Assembly (NCBI RefSeq): GCF_917563885.1 | Contig: NZ_CAKJTG010000028.1 | Span: 1-54,983 of the forward strand | From: Pseudoneobacillus rhizosphaerae | GTDB taxonomy: Bacteria > Bacillota > Bacilli > Bacillales > Cytobacillaceae | Length of the DNA stretch: 54,983 bases | Direction: 5' to 3' | Shown: piece by piece, positions 10,107 through 20,545 of the stretch | Layout: each line of letters begins with the position of its first letter | How positions within the stretch are numbered: position 1 is the stretch's first letter | Made by a program: the position numbers and the translations under genes | Notes under the pieces: generated by a model | Database searches by the model: none | What the model was told of the DNA's origin: nothing | What the model saw: only the letters and a program-made list of their open reading frames with translations

Positions 10107-10162
10107 GTCTAGCTGCAGCGGCTAGCCCCCCCCGAGGACATAAGCCGCTTTCGCTTTTCTAT
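10107..10162 (-). repeat. Deleted copy of repeat family 1, with a C run
   Basis: The minus strand begins AGAAAAGCGAAAGCGGCTTA and ends GCTAGCCGCTGCAGCTAGAC, matching both ends of the longer copies at 11868 and 20640. The central hairpin of about 60 bp is missing. A homopolymer of eight C (plus strand near 10126) marks the junction. It fills most of the hslO-yacD gap. Confidence 0.75.
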
Positions 10163-11041
10163 TTATTTCGCTTGGCTTTTTAATTCTTCTAATTCTTCTA
10201 CGGTGAAAAGATATTTTTCATTACAGAAGTGGCAGTGCGCTTCCGCTTTTCCATCTTCTTCTATCATTTGTTCTATTTCCTCAGTCCCTAAGCTAATAAT
10301 AGCGTTTCCGAAACGCTCCTTTGAACAGGTGCACTGGAAGCTTATTGGCATCGTTTCTAAGACTTTTACATTTTCTTTACCTAGAATTTCAAATAATAAT
10401 TCCTCAGGCGATAAACCCTTTTCAATTAATTTCGAAACGGGCGGTATGGATTGTATACTATCTTCAATTTTTGTAATGGTAGATTCATCTGTACCAGGCA
10501 TTAATTGAATAATAAATCCACCAGCTGCTAATATACTATTGTCTGGATTTACCAAAACTCCGACACCTACTGCAGAAGGAACCTGCTCTGAGGAAGCGAA
10601 ATAATAAGAAAAATCCTCACCTAATTCACCGGAAACAATCGGAACTTGACCAGTAAAATAATCACGCATACCAATATCTTTTACTACCATTAACATTCCA
10701 TCTGTTCCAACCGCGCGACGAACATCGAGTTTACCTTTGTCATTTAAATCAAAATGCGTTTGCGGATGGTGGACATAACCCCTTACCTCACCTTTTGCAT
10801 TACTATCAACTATTATTCCACCGATTGGACCACCACCATTTATTTTGATGGTTAGCTTTTCGTCGCCTTTAAGCATGGCACCCATTATAACACCAGCGGT
10901 CATTGATCTTCCTAATGCGGCTGAAGCAGTTGGCCAAGTATAATGTCGACGTTGTGCCTCTCCCACAGTATTAGTACTTTTAACAGCATAGGCACGGACT
11001 TGCCCATCGAATGCGAGTGCCTTTATTAAGTAATCTTCCAT
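10163..11041 (-). CDS. hslO: Redox-regulated chaperone Hsp33
   Basis: Holdase activated by oxidative unfolding, in the cytoplasm. The 292-aa protein has the Hsp33 core ([13 protein letters not shown], the [15 protein letters not shown] segment and GYVHHP) and the C-terminal zinc switch with four cysteines, CTC at about 236-238 and CHFC at about 268-271. GAGGGG precedes the ATG. It follows coaX by 22 bp and is probably co-transcribed with it. Confidence 0.96.
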   Translation of the reverse strand: MEDYLIKALAFDGQVRAYAVKSTNTVGEAQRRHYTWPTASAALGRSMTAGVIMGAMLKGDEKLTIKINGGGPIGGIIVDSNAKGEVRGYVHHPQTHFDLNDKGKLDVRRAVGTDGMLMVVKDIGMRDYFTGQVPIVSGELGEDFSYYFASSEQVPSAVGVGVLVNPDNSILAAGGFIIQLMPGTDESTITKIEDSIQSIPPVSKLIEKGLSPEELLFEILGKENVKVLETMPISFQCTCSKERFGNAIISLGTEEIEQMIEEDGKAEAHCHFCNEKYLFTVEELEELKSQAK

Positions 11042-11063
11042 TTATATGCCCCTCTCTTGATGT

Positions 11064-11843
11064 CTACCTTTTAGTTGTATCCATATTTCGTTTATAAATG
11101 AGCTGTAAACCCTTTAAAGTTAAAAATGGATCAATCACATCAAACACATTAGATTCTTGGGAAATTAACTGTGCTAACCCTCCGGTTGCAATGACAGTTG
11201 GCTCTTTTTTACTTTGTTCTTTCATACGCTTAACAATACCTTCAACTTGTCCAACATATCCATAAACAATTCCAGCTTGCATAGCGGAAACGGTATTTTT
11301 ACCAATAACCCCTTCTGGCCGTGTAATTTCAATTCTTGGTAATTTAGCCGCTTTCGAATATAAAGCTTCTGTAGAGATGCTAATTCCAGGTGCAATAGCT
11401 CCACCCATATATTGCTTTTCCTCATTTATATAGCAATAGGTAGTAGCAGTACCAAAGTCTACAATAATGAGTGGACTTCCGTAGTCATGAATAGCTGCCA
11501 CTGCATTTACAATCCGGTCTGCACCCACTTCACGAGGGTTTTCATATTTTATATTTAATCCTGTTTTCGTCCCAGGTCCAACGACTAATGGTTTAAGATT
11601 GAAATACTTCTCACACATACGTTCTAAGGCAAACATAATCGGAGGTACGACTGAAGAAATCACAATTCCATCTATGTGAGAGAAACTTAACCCAACATGA
11701 TTAAATAAGGATTTTATGACCATACCATATTCATCATCTGTACGATTACGGTTCGTCTCAATTCTCCATTGGTATTTTAATTCATCACCATCGTATACTC
11801 CAAGAACCGTGTTTGTGTTCCCAATATCAAAAACAAAAATCAC
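11064..11843 (-). CDS. coaX: Type III pantothenate kinase
   Basis: First step of coenzyme A synthesis, phosphorylating pantothenate. The 259-aa protein has the ASKHA-fold phosphate loop [11 protein letters not shown] at the N terminus, [11 protein letters not shown] and the [14 protein letters not shown] active-site strand. I place the start at GTG (MIFVFDIGN) with AAGTGGTG about 6 nt upstream; an upstream GTG in frame overlaps that site. Operon with hslO and yacD. A family 1 repeat separates it from ftsH. Confidence 0.94.
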   Translation of the reverse strand: MIFVFDIGNTNTVLGVYDGDELKYQWRIETNRNRTDDEYGMVIKSLFNHVGLSFSHIDGIVISSVVPPIMFALERMCEKYFNLKPLVVGPGTKTGLNIKYENPREVGADRIVNAVAAIHDYGSPLIIVDFGTATTYCYINEEKQYMGGAIAPGISISTEALYSKAAKLPRIEITRPEGVIGKNTVSAMQAGIVYGYVGQVEGIVKRMKEQSKKEPTVIATGGLAQLISQESNVFDVIDPFLTLKGLQLIYKRNMDTTKR

Positions 11844-11867
11844 TAAATTCACCACTTTTCATTTTTT

Positions 11868-11993
11868 CTGGCCAGCTCAAGCGGCTAGCCCCTCGAGATC
11901 TTAAGCCACACTGGGAATAAAGGCAAAAAGCGCCTTCTTTCCCAGTGCGTCTTAAGCTTGTCGGGGCTGGACAAGCCGCTTCCACTTTTCTAT
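11868..11993 (-). repeat. Repeat family 1, full-length copy
   Basis: On the minus strand the element starts AGAAAAGTGGAAGCGGCTTG, continues AGCCCCGACAAGCTTAAGAC, then a central hairpin (CACTGGGAAAGAAGGCG pairing with CGCC-less mirror TTTATTCCCAGTG), and closes with GGCTTAAGATCTCGAGGGGC and TAGCCGCTTGAGCTGGCC. The copy is almost entirely one long imperfect palindrome. It lies between ftsH and coaX, has no coding potential, and shares its arms with the copies at 20640 and 23257. Confidence 0.85.
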
Positions 11994-12031
11994 CACACTG
12001 CCAACATCATAACATAAATATGAATTTCGGC

Positions 12032-12060
12032 AAAAAAAAGAGCACCTAAAAAGGTGCTCT
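12032..12060 (-). terminator. Terminator after ftsH
   Basis: Minus strand AGAGCACCTTTTTAGGTGCTCT is a perfect 9-bp stem with a short loop, followed by eight T. The hairpin begins 8 bp beyond the ftsH stop. Confidence 0.95.
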
Positions 12061-12067
12061 AGTCATA

Positions 12068-13999
12068 TTACTTTGGATCTTCTTCTATTGTTGTAGGAGT
12101 GGTTTCATCATCCTTTTTGGAATTGATGTTAACCTTAATATCCTCTTGTTTTTTGTCACTTGAAATCACTTCTGTTGGGCGTTCTGGTAGAACACCGTTA
12201 TCCACAAGTCCCTTAATTTGATCTGCATCTAACGTTTCAACCTCTAATAAAGTGTTAGCAATAAGATCAAGCTTACTGCGATTTTCAATAATAATCTTTT
12301 TCGCTCTATCGTAGGTTTCCTTAATAATACGTTGGACTTCCATATCAATTTCATAGGCAATCTTATCAGAATAACCTTGGTCATTATTGATATCACGGCC
12401 TAAGAATGCTGGACCTTGAACTTGACCGAACTGAAGTGGACCAAGCTTTTCGCTCATACCGTACTCTGTAACCATTTTACGTGCAATGTTTGTCGCACGT
12501 TGGAAGTCATTATGAGCACCAGTACTTACTTCATTAAAAACAACCTCTTCAGCGACACGACCACCGAGTAATCCAGCGATTTTATCAAGAAGCTCTTGTT
12601 TTGTCATAAGGAAACGATCTTCTCTAGGTAACATAACGGCATAACCGCCAGCCTGACCACGAGGAACGATTGTAACTTTATGAACCATATCAGCCTCGTC
12701 TAGTACTACTCCAATGATTACATGACCTGCTTCATGGAAAGCAACGATGTTACGTTCCTTTTTAGAAATAACTCGACTCTTTTTCGCAGGTCCAGCAATG
12801 ACACGGTCTGTTGCTTCATCAATATCTTCCATGTCAATCTTCTTTTTATCACGTCTAGCAGCAATTAATGCCGATTCATTTAAAAGGTTTTCTAAATCAG
12901 CACCAGAAAAACCTGGAGTTCTCTGGGCAATGCTCTTTAAGTTTACTGTGCTAGAAAGTGGCTTGTTACGGGCATGAACCTTAAGAACCGCTTCACGTCC
13001 TTTTACATCTGGGCGATCAACCGTGATTTGACGGTCAAAACGACCTGGACGTAATAAAGCTGGGTCTAGAATATCTGCACGGTTAGTTGCAGCGATGATA
13101 ATAATTCCCTCATTAGCACCGAATCCATCCATTTCAACTAGTAATTGGTTCAGTGTTTGTTCACGTTCATCGTGACCTCCACCTAATCCAGCACCACGTT
13201 GACGGCCCACAGCATCAATTTCATCGATAAAAATAATACAAGGTGCATTTTTCTTAGCATTTTCAAAAAGGTCACGAACACGAGAAGCTCCGACCCCAAC
13301 AAACATTTCTACGAAATCAGAACCGCTTATCGAGAAGAATGGTACTCCAGCTTCCCCTGCAACCGCACGAGCAAGTAAGGTTTTACCTGTTCCTGGAGGT
13401 CCTACTAATAAAACCCCTTTAGGGATACGTGCGCCAAGTTCAGCAAATTTACGAGGGTCCTTTAAAAATTCGACCACTTCAACAAGTTCCTGCTTTTCTT
13501 CATCGGCACCTGCAACATCTTTAAAACGAGCTTTCTTCTTATCATCATTGTAAAGCTTAGCTTTACTTTTACCGAAATTCATTACCCGGCTTCCGCCACC
13601 TTGGGCTTGGTTTAATAGGAAGAAGAATAAAATAAAGATAATCACAAACGGAATAATGGAAGTGAAGAAGGTAACCCACCCACTAGTTTCCTTTGCTTTT
13701 AGTACATCTAACTTCTGACCTTTTACAGCTGCTTGATCAAGTCGAGCTAACATTGGGTCATTGTTTGTGATATTAGTAATAAATTCCTTACCATCTTTTA
13801 ATGTACCTCGGACAACATACACCCCACCATCAGGTTGCATTGTGACCTCAGTCAACTCACCTTTTTCTAAGTGACTAACAAACTCATTATAAGTTATATT
13901 TTTAGTTGGTTCGTTGTTACCATTAAAAAAGCTTACTACACCAATAATGACCAAAAATATTAATAAGTAGAAAATCGTATTACGGAAGATCCGATTCAT
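12068..13999 (-). CDS. ftsH: ATP-dependent membrane zinc metalloprotease FtsH
   Basis: Membrane AAA+ protease that degrades damaged membrane proteins and regulators. The 643-aa protein has two N-terminal membrane segments (about 8-25 and 108-130) flanking an extracytoplasmic domain. The AAA module has Walker A GPPGTGKT near residue 200, Walker [12 protein letters not shown] and the [22 protein letters not shown]. The zinc site is HEAGH near residue 425. The C-terminal tail is acidic and Lys-rich. GGAGG lies upstream of the ATG, and a sigma-A-like promoter at 14039-14066. In B. subtilis FtsH also affects sporulation. Confidence 0.98.
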   Translation of the reverse strand: MNRIFRNTIFYLLIFLVIIGVVSFFNGNNEPTKNITYNEFVSHLEKGELTEVTMQPDGGVYVVRGTLKDGKEFITNITNNDPMLARLDQAAVKGQKLDVLKAKETSGWVTFFTSIIPFVIIFILFFFLLNQAQGGGSRVMNFGKSKAKLYNDDKKKARFKDVAGADEEKQELVEVVEFLKDPRKFAELGARIPKGVLLVGPPGTGKTLLARAVAGEAGVPFFSISGSDFVEMFVGVGASRVRDLFENAKKNAPCIIFIDEIDAVGRQRGAGLGGGHDEREQTLNQLLVEMDGFGANEGIIIIAATNRADILDPALLRPGRFDRQITVDRPDVKGREAVLKVHARNKPLSSTVNLKSIAQRTPGFSGADLENLLNESALIAARRDKKKIDMEDIDEATDRVIAGPAKKSRVISKKERNIVAFHEAGHVIIGVVLDEADMVHKVTIVPRGQAGGYAVMLPREDRFLMTKQELLDKIAGLLGGRVAEEVVFNEVSTGAHNDFQRATNIARKMVTEYGMSEKLGPLQFGQVQGPAFLGRDINNDQGYSDKIAYEIDMEVQRIIKETYDRAKKIIIENRSKLDLIANTLLEVETLDADQIKGLVDNGVLPERPTEVISSDKKQEDIKVNINSKKDDETTPTTIEEDPK

Positions 14000-14038
14000 C
14001 CCTTACCTCCTCCCACGGGTAAACAAACTATACTAAAT

Positions 14039-14066
14039 AGTATCATAGAAAATCATGGTAATTCAA
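14039..14066 (-). promoter_or_regulatory. Probable ftsH promoter
   Basis: Minus strand TTGAAT (14061-14066), 16 bp, GATACT (14039-14044), about 40 bp before the ftsH start. The 10-bp-wide sequence after the -10 box is partly palindromic (ATACTA/TAGTAT). Confidence 0.45.
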
Positions 14067-14097
14067 GAAATTGACCTTTTGAATCATGAATTGTTGT

Positions 14098-14646
14098 TTA
14101 TTCATTCTTCGTATACACTTCTGGTTTTAAAACACCAATATATGGAAGGTTTCTATATTTTTGAATATAGTCTAGTCCATAACCAAGTACGAATTCATCT
14201 GGACAGATAAATCCAACATAATCTGCTTGGATGTCTGCTTTTCTGCCTGTTGGTTTATCCAAGAGTGTCACAATTTTAATCGATTTTGCTTTTCGATAGC
14301 GGAAAAGATCAACCAAATAACTTAAGGTAAGTCCACTGTCGATAATATCTTCTATTATTAAAATGTCTCTTCCTTCTACTGAAGTGTCCAAATCTTTAAT
14401 AATTTTCACTTCACCAGAAGAAACAAACCCACTACCATAGCTAGAAACATCCATAAAGTCCATTTCTAAATATGTATCCATTCTTTTAAGGAGATCTATC
14501 ATGAATGGCAAAGCTCCTTTTAAAACACCAATAGCGAGAGGAACTTTATCTTTATAGTCCTCTGTTAGTTGCAAAGCAAGCTCTTTTATTTTTGCCTGTA
14601 TTTCCTCTTCAGAAAATAATATTTTTTCAATATCTTTTTCCATCAT
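14098..14646 (-). CDS. hpt: Hypoxanthine phosphoribosyltransferase
   Basis: Salvages hypoxanthine and guanine with PRPP (called hprT in B. subtilis). The 182-aa protein has the PRPP-binding signature [14 protein letters not shown] at about residues 95-108 and VKIIKDLD before it. An AGGGGG lies before the first of two ATG codons. It follows tilS by 22 bp, and the two are usually co-transcribed ahead of ftsH, as here. TilS and HprT are reported to act together on ftsH expression in B. subtilis; that is not visible in this sequence. Confidence 0.96.
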   Translation of the reverse strand: MMEKDIEKILFSEEEIQAKIKELALQLTEDYKDKVPLAIGVLKGALPFMIDLLKRMDTYLEMDFMDVSSYGSGFVSSGEVKIIKDLDTSVEGRDILIIEDIIDSGLTLSYLVDLFRYRKAKSIKIVTLLDKPTGRKADIQADYVGFICPDEFVLGYGLDYIQKYRNLPYIGVLKPEVYTKNE

Positions 14647-14668
14647 TGCTATTTGCCCCCTAGAAGAA

Positions 14669-16057
14669 TCAATGCTTTTTATAAGTTAAAAGTAGATAAG
14701 AATCCAATGCCTCATGTCTTGATTCATGATTTGAAACCTTCAATTGTGGTATCCAAAGAATCGAACCTGTACCATCTGTAACAATGGGCCAAGTGCTTCT
14801 ATCCTTAAGTGGGATTTTAGAATCAATAAATATATCTTTTATCTTTTTGGTCCCACTCATACCTTTAGGATGAATTCGGTCTCCATTCATTCTTGTTCGA
14901 ATAATAATTGGAAATTCGATTTCTGACGGGTTCAACAAACATTTATTGAGACCATCTATTTCTTTTGTAGTATCAACATACTCTAACGTAATTGTACTAC
15001 CATTAGGTAATTGAGCAGATCCAGGATATTCTAATTCGACCCGAAAAGGTTCAGCTTCCCTTTGTGTAAAATGAAACTCACACAGTTGATAGGATCGATT
15101 AATATGAAGACCTTCTGGAAAATCTAGCCTTCCCGAAGGATGAGGACTTTTTAATAACATCATGATTAAATCAATATGTAAAGCAGATAAGGACGAAGGT
15201 CTTACCTTATAAAGATAGTTTAATATTAGTTGAATACCTCTTCTTTGTAAAGGCAGAGGTATTGCTAGAAACTTTTCAGTATATAGGGTAATTTGTTCAA
15301 CGTCTCTGCTTTTCAATACTTTATTCATTTCATTCACAGTTAATTCCTCTAGAAAGGCTTCATCTTGATAAAGTTCCTCACTCATCCTCTGAAAATGTTC
15401 ATGTACAGCAGGATTTTCATTTTTTAAGAATGGTACAACCTCAAGTCTAAATCGATTTCGGCTATAATATGGCTTTTGATTACTAGGGTCTCTTCTAGGA
15501 TTTAATTCATGCATCAAACAATATTGTTCAATTTCCTCTTTGTTTACTGCTAAAAGTGGACGTATGATCTCACCAATTGAGAAAGGACGCGTTATCGCAA
15601 TCCCTGCTCTAGCTTTTCCAGAGCTTCCCCTCGTCATTCTCATCAGCATAGTTTCGATTTGATCATCGCCATGGTGACCAAGAATAAGGTAGTCAGATTC
15701 AAATTTCCGCATCATTGTCTCAAAGTATTCATAACGGCATTCTCTGCCAGCTACCTGAGTTGATTTACCAGTCTCCTTCATATAATCTGTCACATTAATT
15801 TGTGTCCATTCGAAGGGAATATGTAATGTATGGCAAAATTCCTTTACAAATATTGCCTCCAAATAAGATTGTTCCCCACGAAACATATGATCCACATGTA
15901 CAGCTATTAGATTTAATCTCCAACTGTCACGTTTCCTCCAAAGATAATGAAGTAATGTTAACGAATCTGGCCCTCCTGAAACACCAACTATCACCTTTTT
16001 TCCAAACAGTGATATGGAATGTCTCTCTAAAAACGCTTCAACCTTTTGTTCTAACAT
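14669..16057 (-). CDS. tilS: tRNA(Ile)-lysidine synthetase
   Basis: Converts the wobble cytidine of the CAU-anticodon tRNA-Ile to lysidine so that it reads AUA. The 462-aa protein has the N-type ATP pyrophosphatase loop [11 protein letters not shown] at about residues 26-36, the [11 protein letters not shown] and [15 protein letters not shown] motifs, and a C-terminal TilS substrate-binding domain (about 380-455). AAGGAAG precedes the ATG. It heads the tilS-hpt pair, just downstream of yabT. Confidence 0.96.
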   Translation of the reverse strand: MLEQKVEAFLERHSISLFGKKVIVGVSGGPDSLTLLHYLWRKRDSWRLNLIAVHVDHMFRGEQSYLEAIFVKEFCHTLHIPFEWTQINVTDYMKETGKSTQVAGRECRYEYFETMMRKFESDYLILGHHGDDQIETMLMRMTRGSSGKARAGIAITRPFSIGEIIRPLLAVNKEEIEQYCLMHELNPRRDPSNQKPYYSRNRFRLEVVPFLKNENPAVHEHFQRMSEELYQDEAFLEELTVNEMNKVLKSRDVEQITLYTEKFLAIPLPLQRRGIQLILNYLYKVRPSSLSALHIDLIMMLLKSPHPSGRLDFPEGLHINRSYQLCEFHFTQREAEPFRVELEYPGSAQLPNGSTITLEYVDTTKEIDGLNKCLLNPSEIEFPIIIRTRMNGDRIHPKGMSGTKKIKDIFIDSKIPLKDRSTWPIVTDGTGSILWIPQLKVSNHESRHEALDSYLLLTYKKH

Positions 16058-16178
16058 GATTTTCTTCCTTAAATTGTTTTTTAAAATTAACTGATTTGTA
16101 TTTACTCCCGAGATTGTCTATACGTTTTAAATTGACAAAGGTTTCAATTTATAGCTTATTTTTTTAAAAAAATAGCTC

Positions 16179-17234
16179 TTATAATTTCTCAATGACATAA
16201 AAGGCATACAGAAGGGTGACGAAAAATACAATAAAAACCGTTTCAAGTATTCCTTTACTCTTTCTTTTTTTCTTTTGTAATTGTCGTTGTTGTGGAGCTT
16301 GATTTTGATGATTAGGCGTATTTGCTGCATAAGTGTTTGAACGACTTATTGATACTGATGATGTTTTTGTTCTTGTTTGAGTTTGTGTTCTAAATTGCGC
16401 TCGAGTAACTCTTGATGAGTTTGACTGGTCTTCACCAACTATATACAGTAACTGCTTTCTCATTTCTTTTGCAGTTGTATAATGCCCTAATAATGCAGAC
16501 AATATAAAATTCTTATATTTGGATAGCTCCATTTTTTCATTTATCGCCTGAGTTAGTTGATTGATTCCACCTGTCGTTTTATTAAACCTTTTAGGATAGG
16601 AAGTATTTATCATGATCATAGCTACAGCAAAGAGGTCGTATTTCGGATCTGCTTTTCTTGAGCCTAACCCCCAATAGCCTCTGTCATAAAACTCGGTAAA
16701 TTCTTTTATTGCCCTTCCTTGAATCGTCGTACCCCCAACATCAATACAACGAATCTTTGGTGGTGGACCCGTAACAATTAAGTTTTCAGGCTTTAAATCA
16801 CCGAATACCCAGCCACTAGAATGTAGTTTTTCTAAATCTGATAATAATTGAAGTACCAGAACTGGCATCCAAGACTTTCCCTTCTGCTCAACAAACTCCA
16901 AAAAGCTTAATCCATGAATATATTCCATTACGTAAAAGGAAATGGTTCCAGTTCCCCTTACCCAATCATCTACATCAAGCAAAGAAGGCCCTAGGGTAGA
17001 CCCCTGGACCTTAGCAAAGGATTTTAAAACGTTAACCTCCGAGGTAATGGACATACCGTTATCACTTAACTTCAATGCCACATATTGATTTTTACTTTGA
17101 GCTAAATACACAATCCCATTTGCCCCAAAGCCTAGTTCCTTTGTAATTGTATATTGGTTGTGATGCCATTTCCCAGTGATAACCTGACCGACATTTAGCT
17201 TACACTGATTCTTCAAAGAATGATTCATCATCAC
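16179..17234 (-). CDS. yabT: Sporulation-associated Ser/Thr protein kinase (YabT-like)
   Basis: A eukaryotic-type kinase of 351 aa with an N-terminal kinase domain (about 25-265) and one C-terminal membrane segment (about 328-347) after a basic Thr/Gln-rich linker. Visible are the glycine loop GFGANGIVYL, the VALK lysine and catalytic loop FGDLKPENL. That loop has Gly where most kinases have the HRD Arg, and the metal-binding motif is DVGG rather than DFG. B. subtilis YabT shares these features; it is activated by DNA and phosphorylates RecA during sporulation. The start overlaps yabS by 35 bp, implying coupled expression. Confidence 0.92.
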   Translation of the reverse strand: MMMNHSLKNQCKLNVGQVITGKWHHNQYTITKELGFGANGIVYLAQSKNQYVALKLSDNGMSITSEVNVLKSFAKVQGSTLGPSLLDVDDWVRGTGTISFYVMEYIHGLSFLEFVEQKGKSWMPVLVLQLLSDLEKLHSSGWVFGDLKPENLIVTGPPPKIRCIDVGGTTIQGRAIKEFTEFYDRGYWGLGSRKADPKYDLFAVAMIMINTSYPKRFNKTTGGINQLTQAINEKMELSKYKNFILSALLGHYTTAKEMRKQLLYIVGEDQSNSSRVTRAQFRTQTQTRTKTSSVSISRSNTYAANTPNHQNQAPQQRQLQKKKRKSKGILETVFIVFFVTLLYAFYVIEKL

Positions 17235-17937
17235 GGCCTAACAAACTCCTCAATGAGCGTTTTTTCTTAAATGAAGACAATGCTTCGCGAATAGCTGGAC
17301 CTGTTGGGGTTAGCCCACCAGTAGTTAATTTCGGGAAAATACTCGTTAAAGCTTCAAGTTTCGGGGTCCAATCTAGCAATTTTTCGACATCATTCTGTTT
17401 CCCGGGAAATACTAAAACGGAGTACTTATTTTCTCCAGAACGCGCGTTAAGACTAAGGGATAAGTCTAATAAAGCGTCTTTAACAGTCGGTAATTTATGC
17501 TTCATACTCGCACTAGAATCGACAAGAATCAACACCTCTAATTCGACAGTTTCTGATAGGTCATCGACAACCTCCATAACTTCGCCTCTTTTGTCAGGAG
17601 GTAGATCTTCAACTGATTTTGAAGAGCCCAAAATTTGTTGGAGCTGACGATTAACCACACCGTATAAGGTTTGATTCATTGCTTTGCGTGTTACCATTTG
17701 AACGGTGTGAGCGAGTTGGGTTGCATAGACAATTTGACTAACTCCTCCACCTGATAGGGCAATTCCTTCTATCTCTCTTTTTCCTTGCTCATCAATAGTA
17801 TCTTGATCGACAACTCCAATAACATTTACCGTTATATCTTGCTCTTTTGCCAGTGCTGCCATGGCAATTGGATCTTCTCCTGAATTCGAACAACCATCTG
17901 TTATTAAGAGAATTTGTTTAATTTTTCCCGTATTCAT
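17200..17937 (-). CDS. yabS: von Willebrand factor A domain protein (YabS-like)
   Basis: A 245-aa protein of unknown function. The C-terminal two thirds hold a vWA fold with MIDAS motif DSSAS near residue 143 and the downstream TGGLTPTGPA threonine. The N-terminal part (LLITDGCSNSGEDP...VNVIGVVD) looks like the second half of another vWA-type fold. No signal peptide. The ATG lies 8 nt after GGAGGGG, which is buried in a strong hairpin (17946-17990). The gene sits between spoIIE and yabT and overlaps yabT; the pairing of a vWA protein with a kinase suggests a signalling role, not demonstrated here. Confidence 0.88.
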   Translation of the reverse strand: MNTGKIKQILLITDGCSNSGEDPIAMAALAKEQDITVNVIGVVDQDTIDEQGKREIEGIALSGGGVSQIVYATQLAHTVQMVTRKAMNQTLYGVVNRQLQQILGSSKSVEDLPPDKRGEVMEVVDDLSETVELEVLILVDSSASMKHKLPTVKDALLDLSLSLNARSGENKYSVLVFPGKQNDVEKLLDWTPKLEALTSIFPKLTTGGLTPTGPAIREALSSFKKKRSLRSLLGRDDESFFEESV

Positions 17938-17945
17938 AAATAACT

Positions 17946-17990
17946 CCCCTCCATGGTAAAAGTATTACCATTTTCGACGAATAGGAGGGG
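17946..17990 (-). promoter_or_regulatory. Hairpin sequestering the yabS ribosome binding site
   Basis: In the yabS 5' leader, CCCCTCC (plus strand 17984-17990 read as its complement) pairs with the ribosome site GGAGGGG (17946-17952), and ATGGTAA pairs with TTACCAT (17953-17971) immediately above it. The result is a 14-bp helix with a 5-nt loop and a 12-nt bulge on one side. There is no U-tract, so it does not look like a terminator. Confidence 0.75.
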
Positions 17991-18030
17991 ATTTATACAT
18001 ATTAATAGTCTTATTGGATAAATTAAATGG

Positions 18031-20508
18031 TTATGCCCTTTTACGTTGTTTTTGAACGACTGGTATTGTCGCCCACTTCGGTGTATTATGTTGAATTTTC
18101 GCTACTATAACTGTCATATCATCTTCAATGGAACCTGCCCGCGAGCGAATAACCTCCTCCATAATCAGATCGGCTATTTCCTGTGGCTTATTGGTTTCGA
18201 GTTCGGAAATTTTACGTTTCATCCACAAGTCAAAGTTTTCTACGTGCTTAGGTCCCTCAAAGACCCCATCACTCATCATGATCAATAAATCACCTGCTTT
18301 TAACTGCTCACTTACCACATCTACATCAAACTCTTGAATAATTCCCATTGGTAAGTTACTAGCTTGAATTTTATTTACCTTTCCTCCCCTTTTTATAAAA
18401 CTAGGTGTTGAACCAATCTTCAAAAATTTAACTGAAGCATTTTGCATATCTATCATCGCTAAATCAAGTGTCGAAAACATTTCATCTGTTGTTCGTAAAG
18501 AAAGAACCGAATTAACCGATTTAATAGCCACTTTCTCTTCAATTCCAGATTGGAGAATTTTTTGTAATAACTGTAACGTTTCCTGACTTTCATAATGGGC
18601 TCTTTCACCATTTCCCATCCCATCACTAATGGCAATCGCATACTTCCCTGAACCTAATTCAATCATCGAATAACTATCACCTGAAACTAATCCACCATCC
18701 TTTGCAGCATGTGCTACCCCTGTATCAACGGAATAAGCTTTTGCTGAACGAAAGGTAACATGGCAAAATCCGTTTGGATACGTTGCACATTCTTCTGAAT
18801 TCACAACAATCGTTTCACCTAAAATATCTGATAGCATTGGAGCAATTAATTTTTCACATTCACCATGCCCTTGGCAGTAAGGTATGGTCATATCAATATC
18901 AACATTCCCTTGATCTAAACTATAAATTTCAACATGCTCAATATGAACACCAAATTCTTGTAATGACTCTAGTATTTGCTCTTCTTGTTTATGATGATTT
19001 TCACGTTCTCTTTGAATCTCTTTTGCGAAATCGCCCATGACCTCGGAAACGCCTAACAATTGCTCTGCGACAAGGCGTCTACTCTCTTGTACCTGCCTTT
19101 TGAGCTTTTGATTGGCTTGAAAGAACGTTAACTCCTGCTGCATGGCATCTATGACTCTTTTTGATCGGGTACAGTGCTTGTCCCAATCTCTCATTAATTT
19201 CCCTGAAACTACTCCATTATTTTCATCCATTTCAAGCATAATATCTCGCATTTGGTCATAGGTTGTATTAAAGTTCTTTGTCCAGCACTGTTCCTTTTTA
19301 AAGCAAGTCTGACACGTTTTTTCCGTGACATTACTTAGGAAATAATCTAATTCTCTTTCAGAATCTAACTCTTCAACCTTACCATCAATATTTGAAAAAC
19401 TATTAGAAAGCGCTTCAAAAACAGTTGAAAACTTTTCTACTCTTTGAGCAGTAACATCTCGCATTTTTCTCATATATTGCTGCTGTTCAGCCATATGCTC
19501 GGTTGTACCTGGAATGAATTTTGCCACTCTCGCTGTAAATAGCTGTGGAGTTAGAAGGAATAAAGCAATCGCAACTATTGTTTCTAGAATTGTAATAGAA
19601 ATCGATCCAATACCTTCTCCATACATACCAATAAGGAGTGTAGCGATAAATAGACCTAAGGAAACACCAATTTTTTTCCCTTCTTTGAGAAGTCCCCCTA
19701 GTACACCTGCAAATGCCAGTAAACTCATATGATAGAAACTGGAGATATTCGCCAGACTGAAAATTAAACCGGTGACAACCCCGACTGTTGAACCGAGGGT
19801 CGCTCCAGCAACAAATGAAAAGATTAACACTAAGTATCTAGATAAAATATGCTCTACTGATAAATCGTATATTTCCCAACCAATCGTTCCAGTCATAACG
19901 GAAGCCAACATAATGATTAAGCAAACAATCTCTTCCGTTTTTAATGCTTGTTTTCGCTTACTAAAGGTTAGTAATGGAATACTTTGTATAAAAATAAGCG
20001 TTAGTATAAACCCTAGACTTGCTTCTACGCCTGCCATCATTCCATCATACAAGCTCACTTGACTTGTTAAAATGAAACTCTCAGCTGCACTACCAATTAA
20101 AAGAATAAAAAAAACAAAGAACGGCAAAACCTTCATTTCATTTTTTATAAAATTTCTTAGTAGTTTGTAGACTATTAGAAATAAGGCTATTGTGAAAAAT
20201 GTATAGGATGCTTGAACGATTGATAGAGTTGCCGCACCAGCTACTAGACCTATCAGAGCTATTGGGGCTTTGTCCCTTCTAATAAAGTAGACTGCTGCAA
20301 AAAATGGTAGACAAAACGGGGTTAGCTTTGCTAGTATCAACGCTCGTCCTAACAAAAAGCCAATCAATAGGAGGAGGAACCCTTTACGGACCAAAATGTT
20401 TTCTAGCTTTAATTGAAACTTTTTTAACCCTTTTGATAAATTCATATGAGAACGTTCAAACGTCACTTCACCAATCGGTTCGATTAAATTCCTTTCTACT
20501 TTTTCCAT
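18031..20508 (-). CDS. spoIIE: Stage II sporulation protein E, PP2C phosphatase
   Basis: Membrane phosphatase of the polar septum that dephosphorylates SpoIIAA, releasing sigma-F in the forespore. The protein is about 825 aa from MEKVERNL. The first 330 residues hold about ten membrane segments. A central FtsZ-interacting region contains CQTCFKKEQCW and HCTRSK. The C-terminal PP2C domain (from about 590) has SDGMGNG, MMSDGVFEGP and DDMTVIVAK metal-binding motifs. The start follows GGGGAG; 17 upstream codons in frame overlap the promoter region and are rejected. The promoter at 20546-20578 has the long spacer known for Spo0A-activated genes. Confidence 0.97.
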   Translation of the reverse strand: MEKVERNLIEPIGEVTFERSHMNLSKGLKKFQLKLENILVRKGFLLLLIGFLLGRALILAKLTPFCLPFFAAVYFIRRDKAPIALIGLVAGAATLSIVQASYTFFTIALFLIVYKLLRNFIKNEMKVLPFFVFFILLIGSAAESFILTSQVSLYDGMMAGVEASLGFILTLIFIQSIPLLTFSKRKQALKTEEIVCLIIMLASVMTGTIGWEIYDLSVEHILSRYLVLIFSFVAGATLGSTVGVVTGLIFSLANISSFYHMSLLAFAGVLGGLLKEGKKIGVSLGLFIATLLIGMYGEGIGSISITILETIVAIALFLLTPQLFTARVAKFIPGTTEHMAEQQQYMRKMRDVTAQRVEKFSTVFEALSNSFSNIDGKVEELDSERELDYFLSNVTEKTCQTCFKKEQCWTKNFNTTYDQMRDIMLEMDENNGVVSGKLMRDWDKHCTRSKRVIDAMQQELTFFQANQKLKRQVQESRRLVAEQLLGVSEVMGDFAKEIQRERENHHKQEEQILESLQEFGVHIEHVEIYSLDQGNVDIDMTIPYCQGHGECEKLIAPMLSDILGETIVVNSEECATYPNGFCHVTFRSAKAYSVDTGVAHAAKDGGLVSGDSYSMIELGSGKYAIAISDGMGNGERAHYESQETLQLLQKILQSGIEEKVAIKSVNSVLSLRTTDEMFSTLDLAMIDMQNASVKFLKIGSTPSFIKRGGKVNKIQASNLPMGIIQEFDVDVVSEQLKAGDLLIMMSDGVFEGPKHVENFDLWMKRKISELETNKPQEIADLIMEEVIRSRAGSIEDDMTVIVAKIQHNTPKWATIPVVQKQRKRA

Positions 20509-20545
20509 TTCGACTACACTCCCCATTTTAATATCGTTAGAAATA

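Noticed and set aside
16152-16176. A/T hairpin after yabT as a terminator
   Set aside because: The stem is nearly all A-T (TTTTTTT/AAAAAAA) and is likely a chance pairing in AT-rich DNA.
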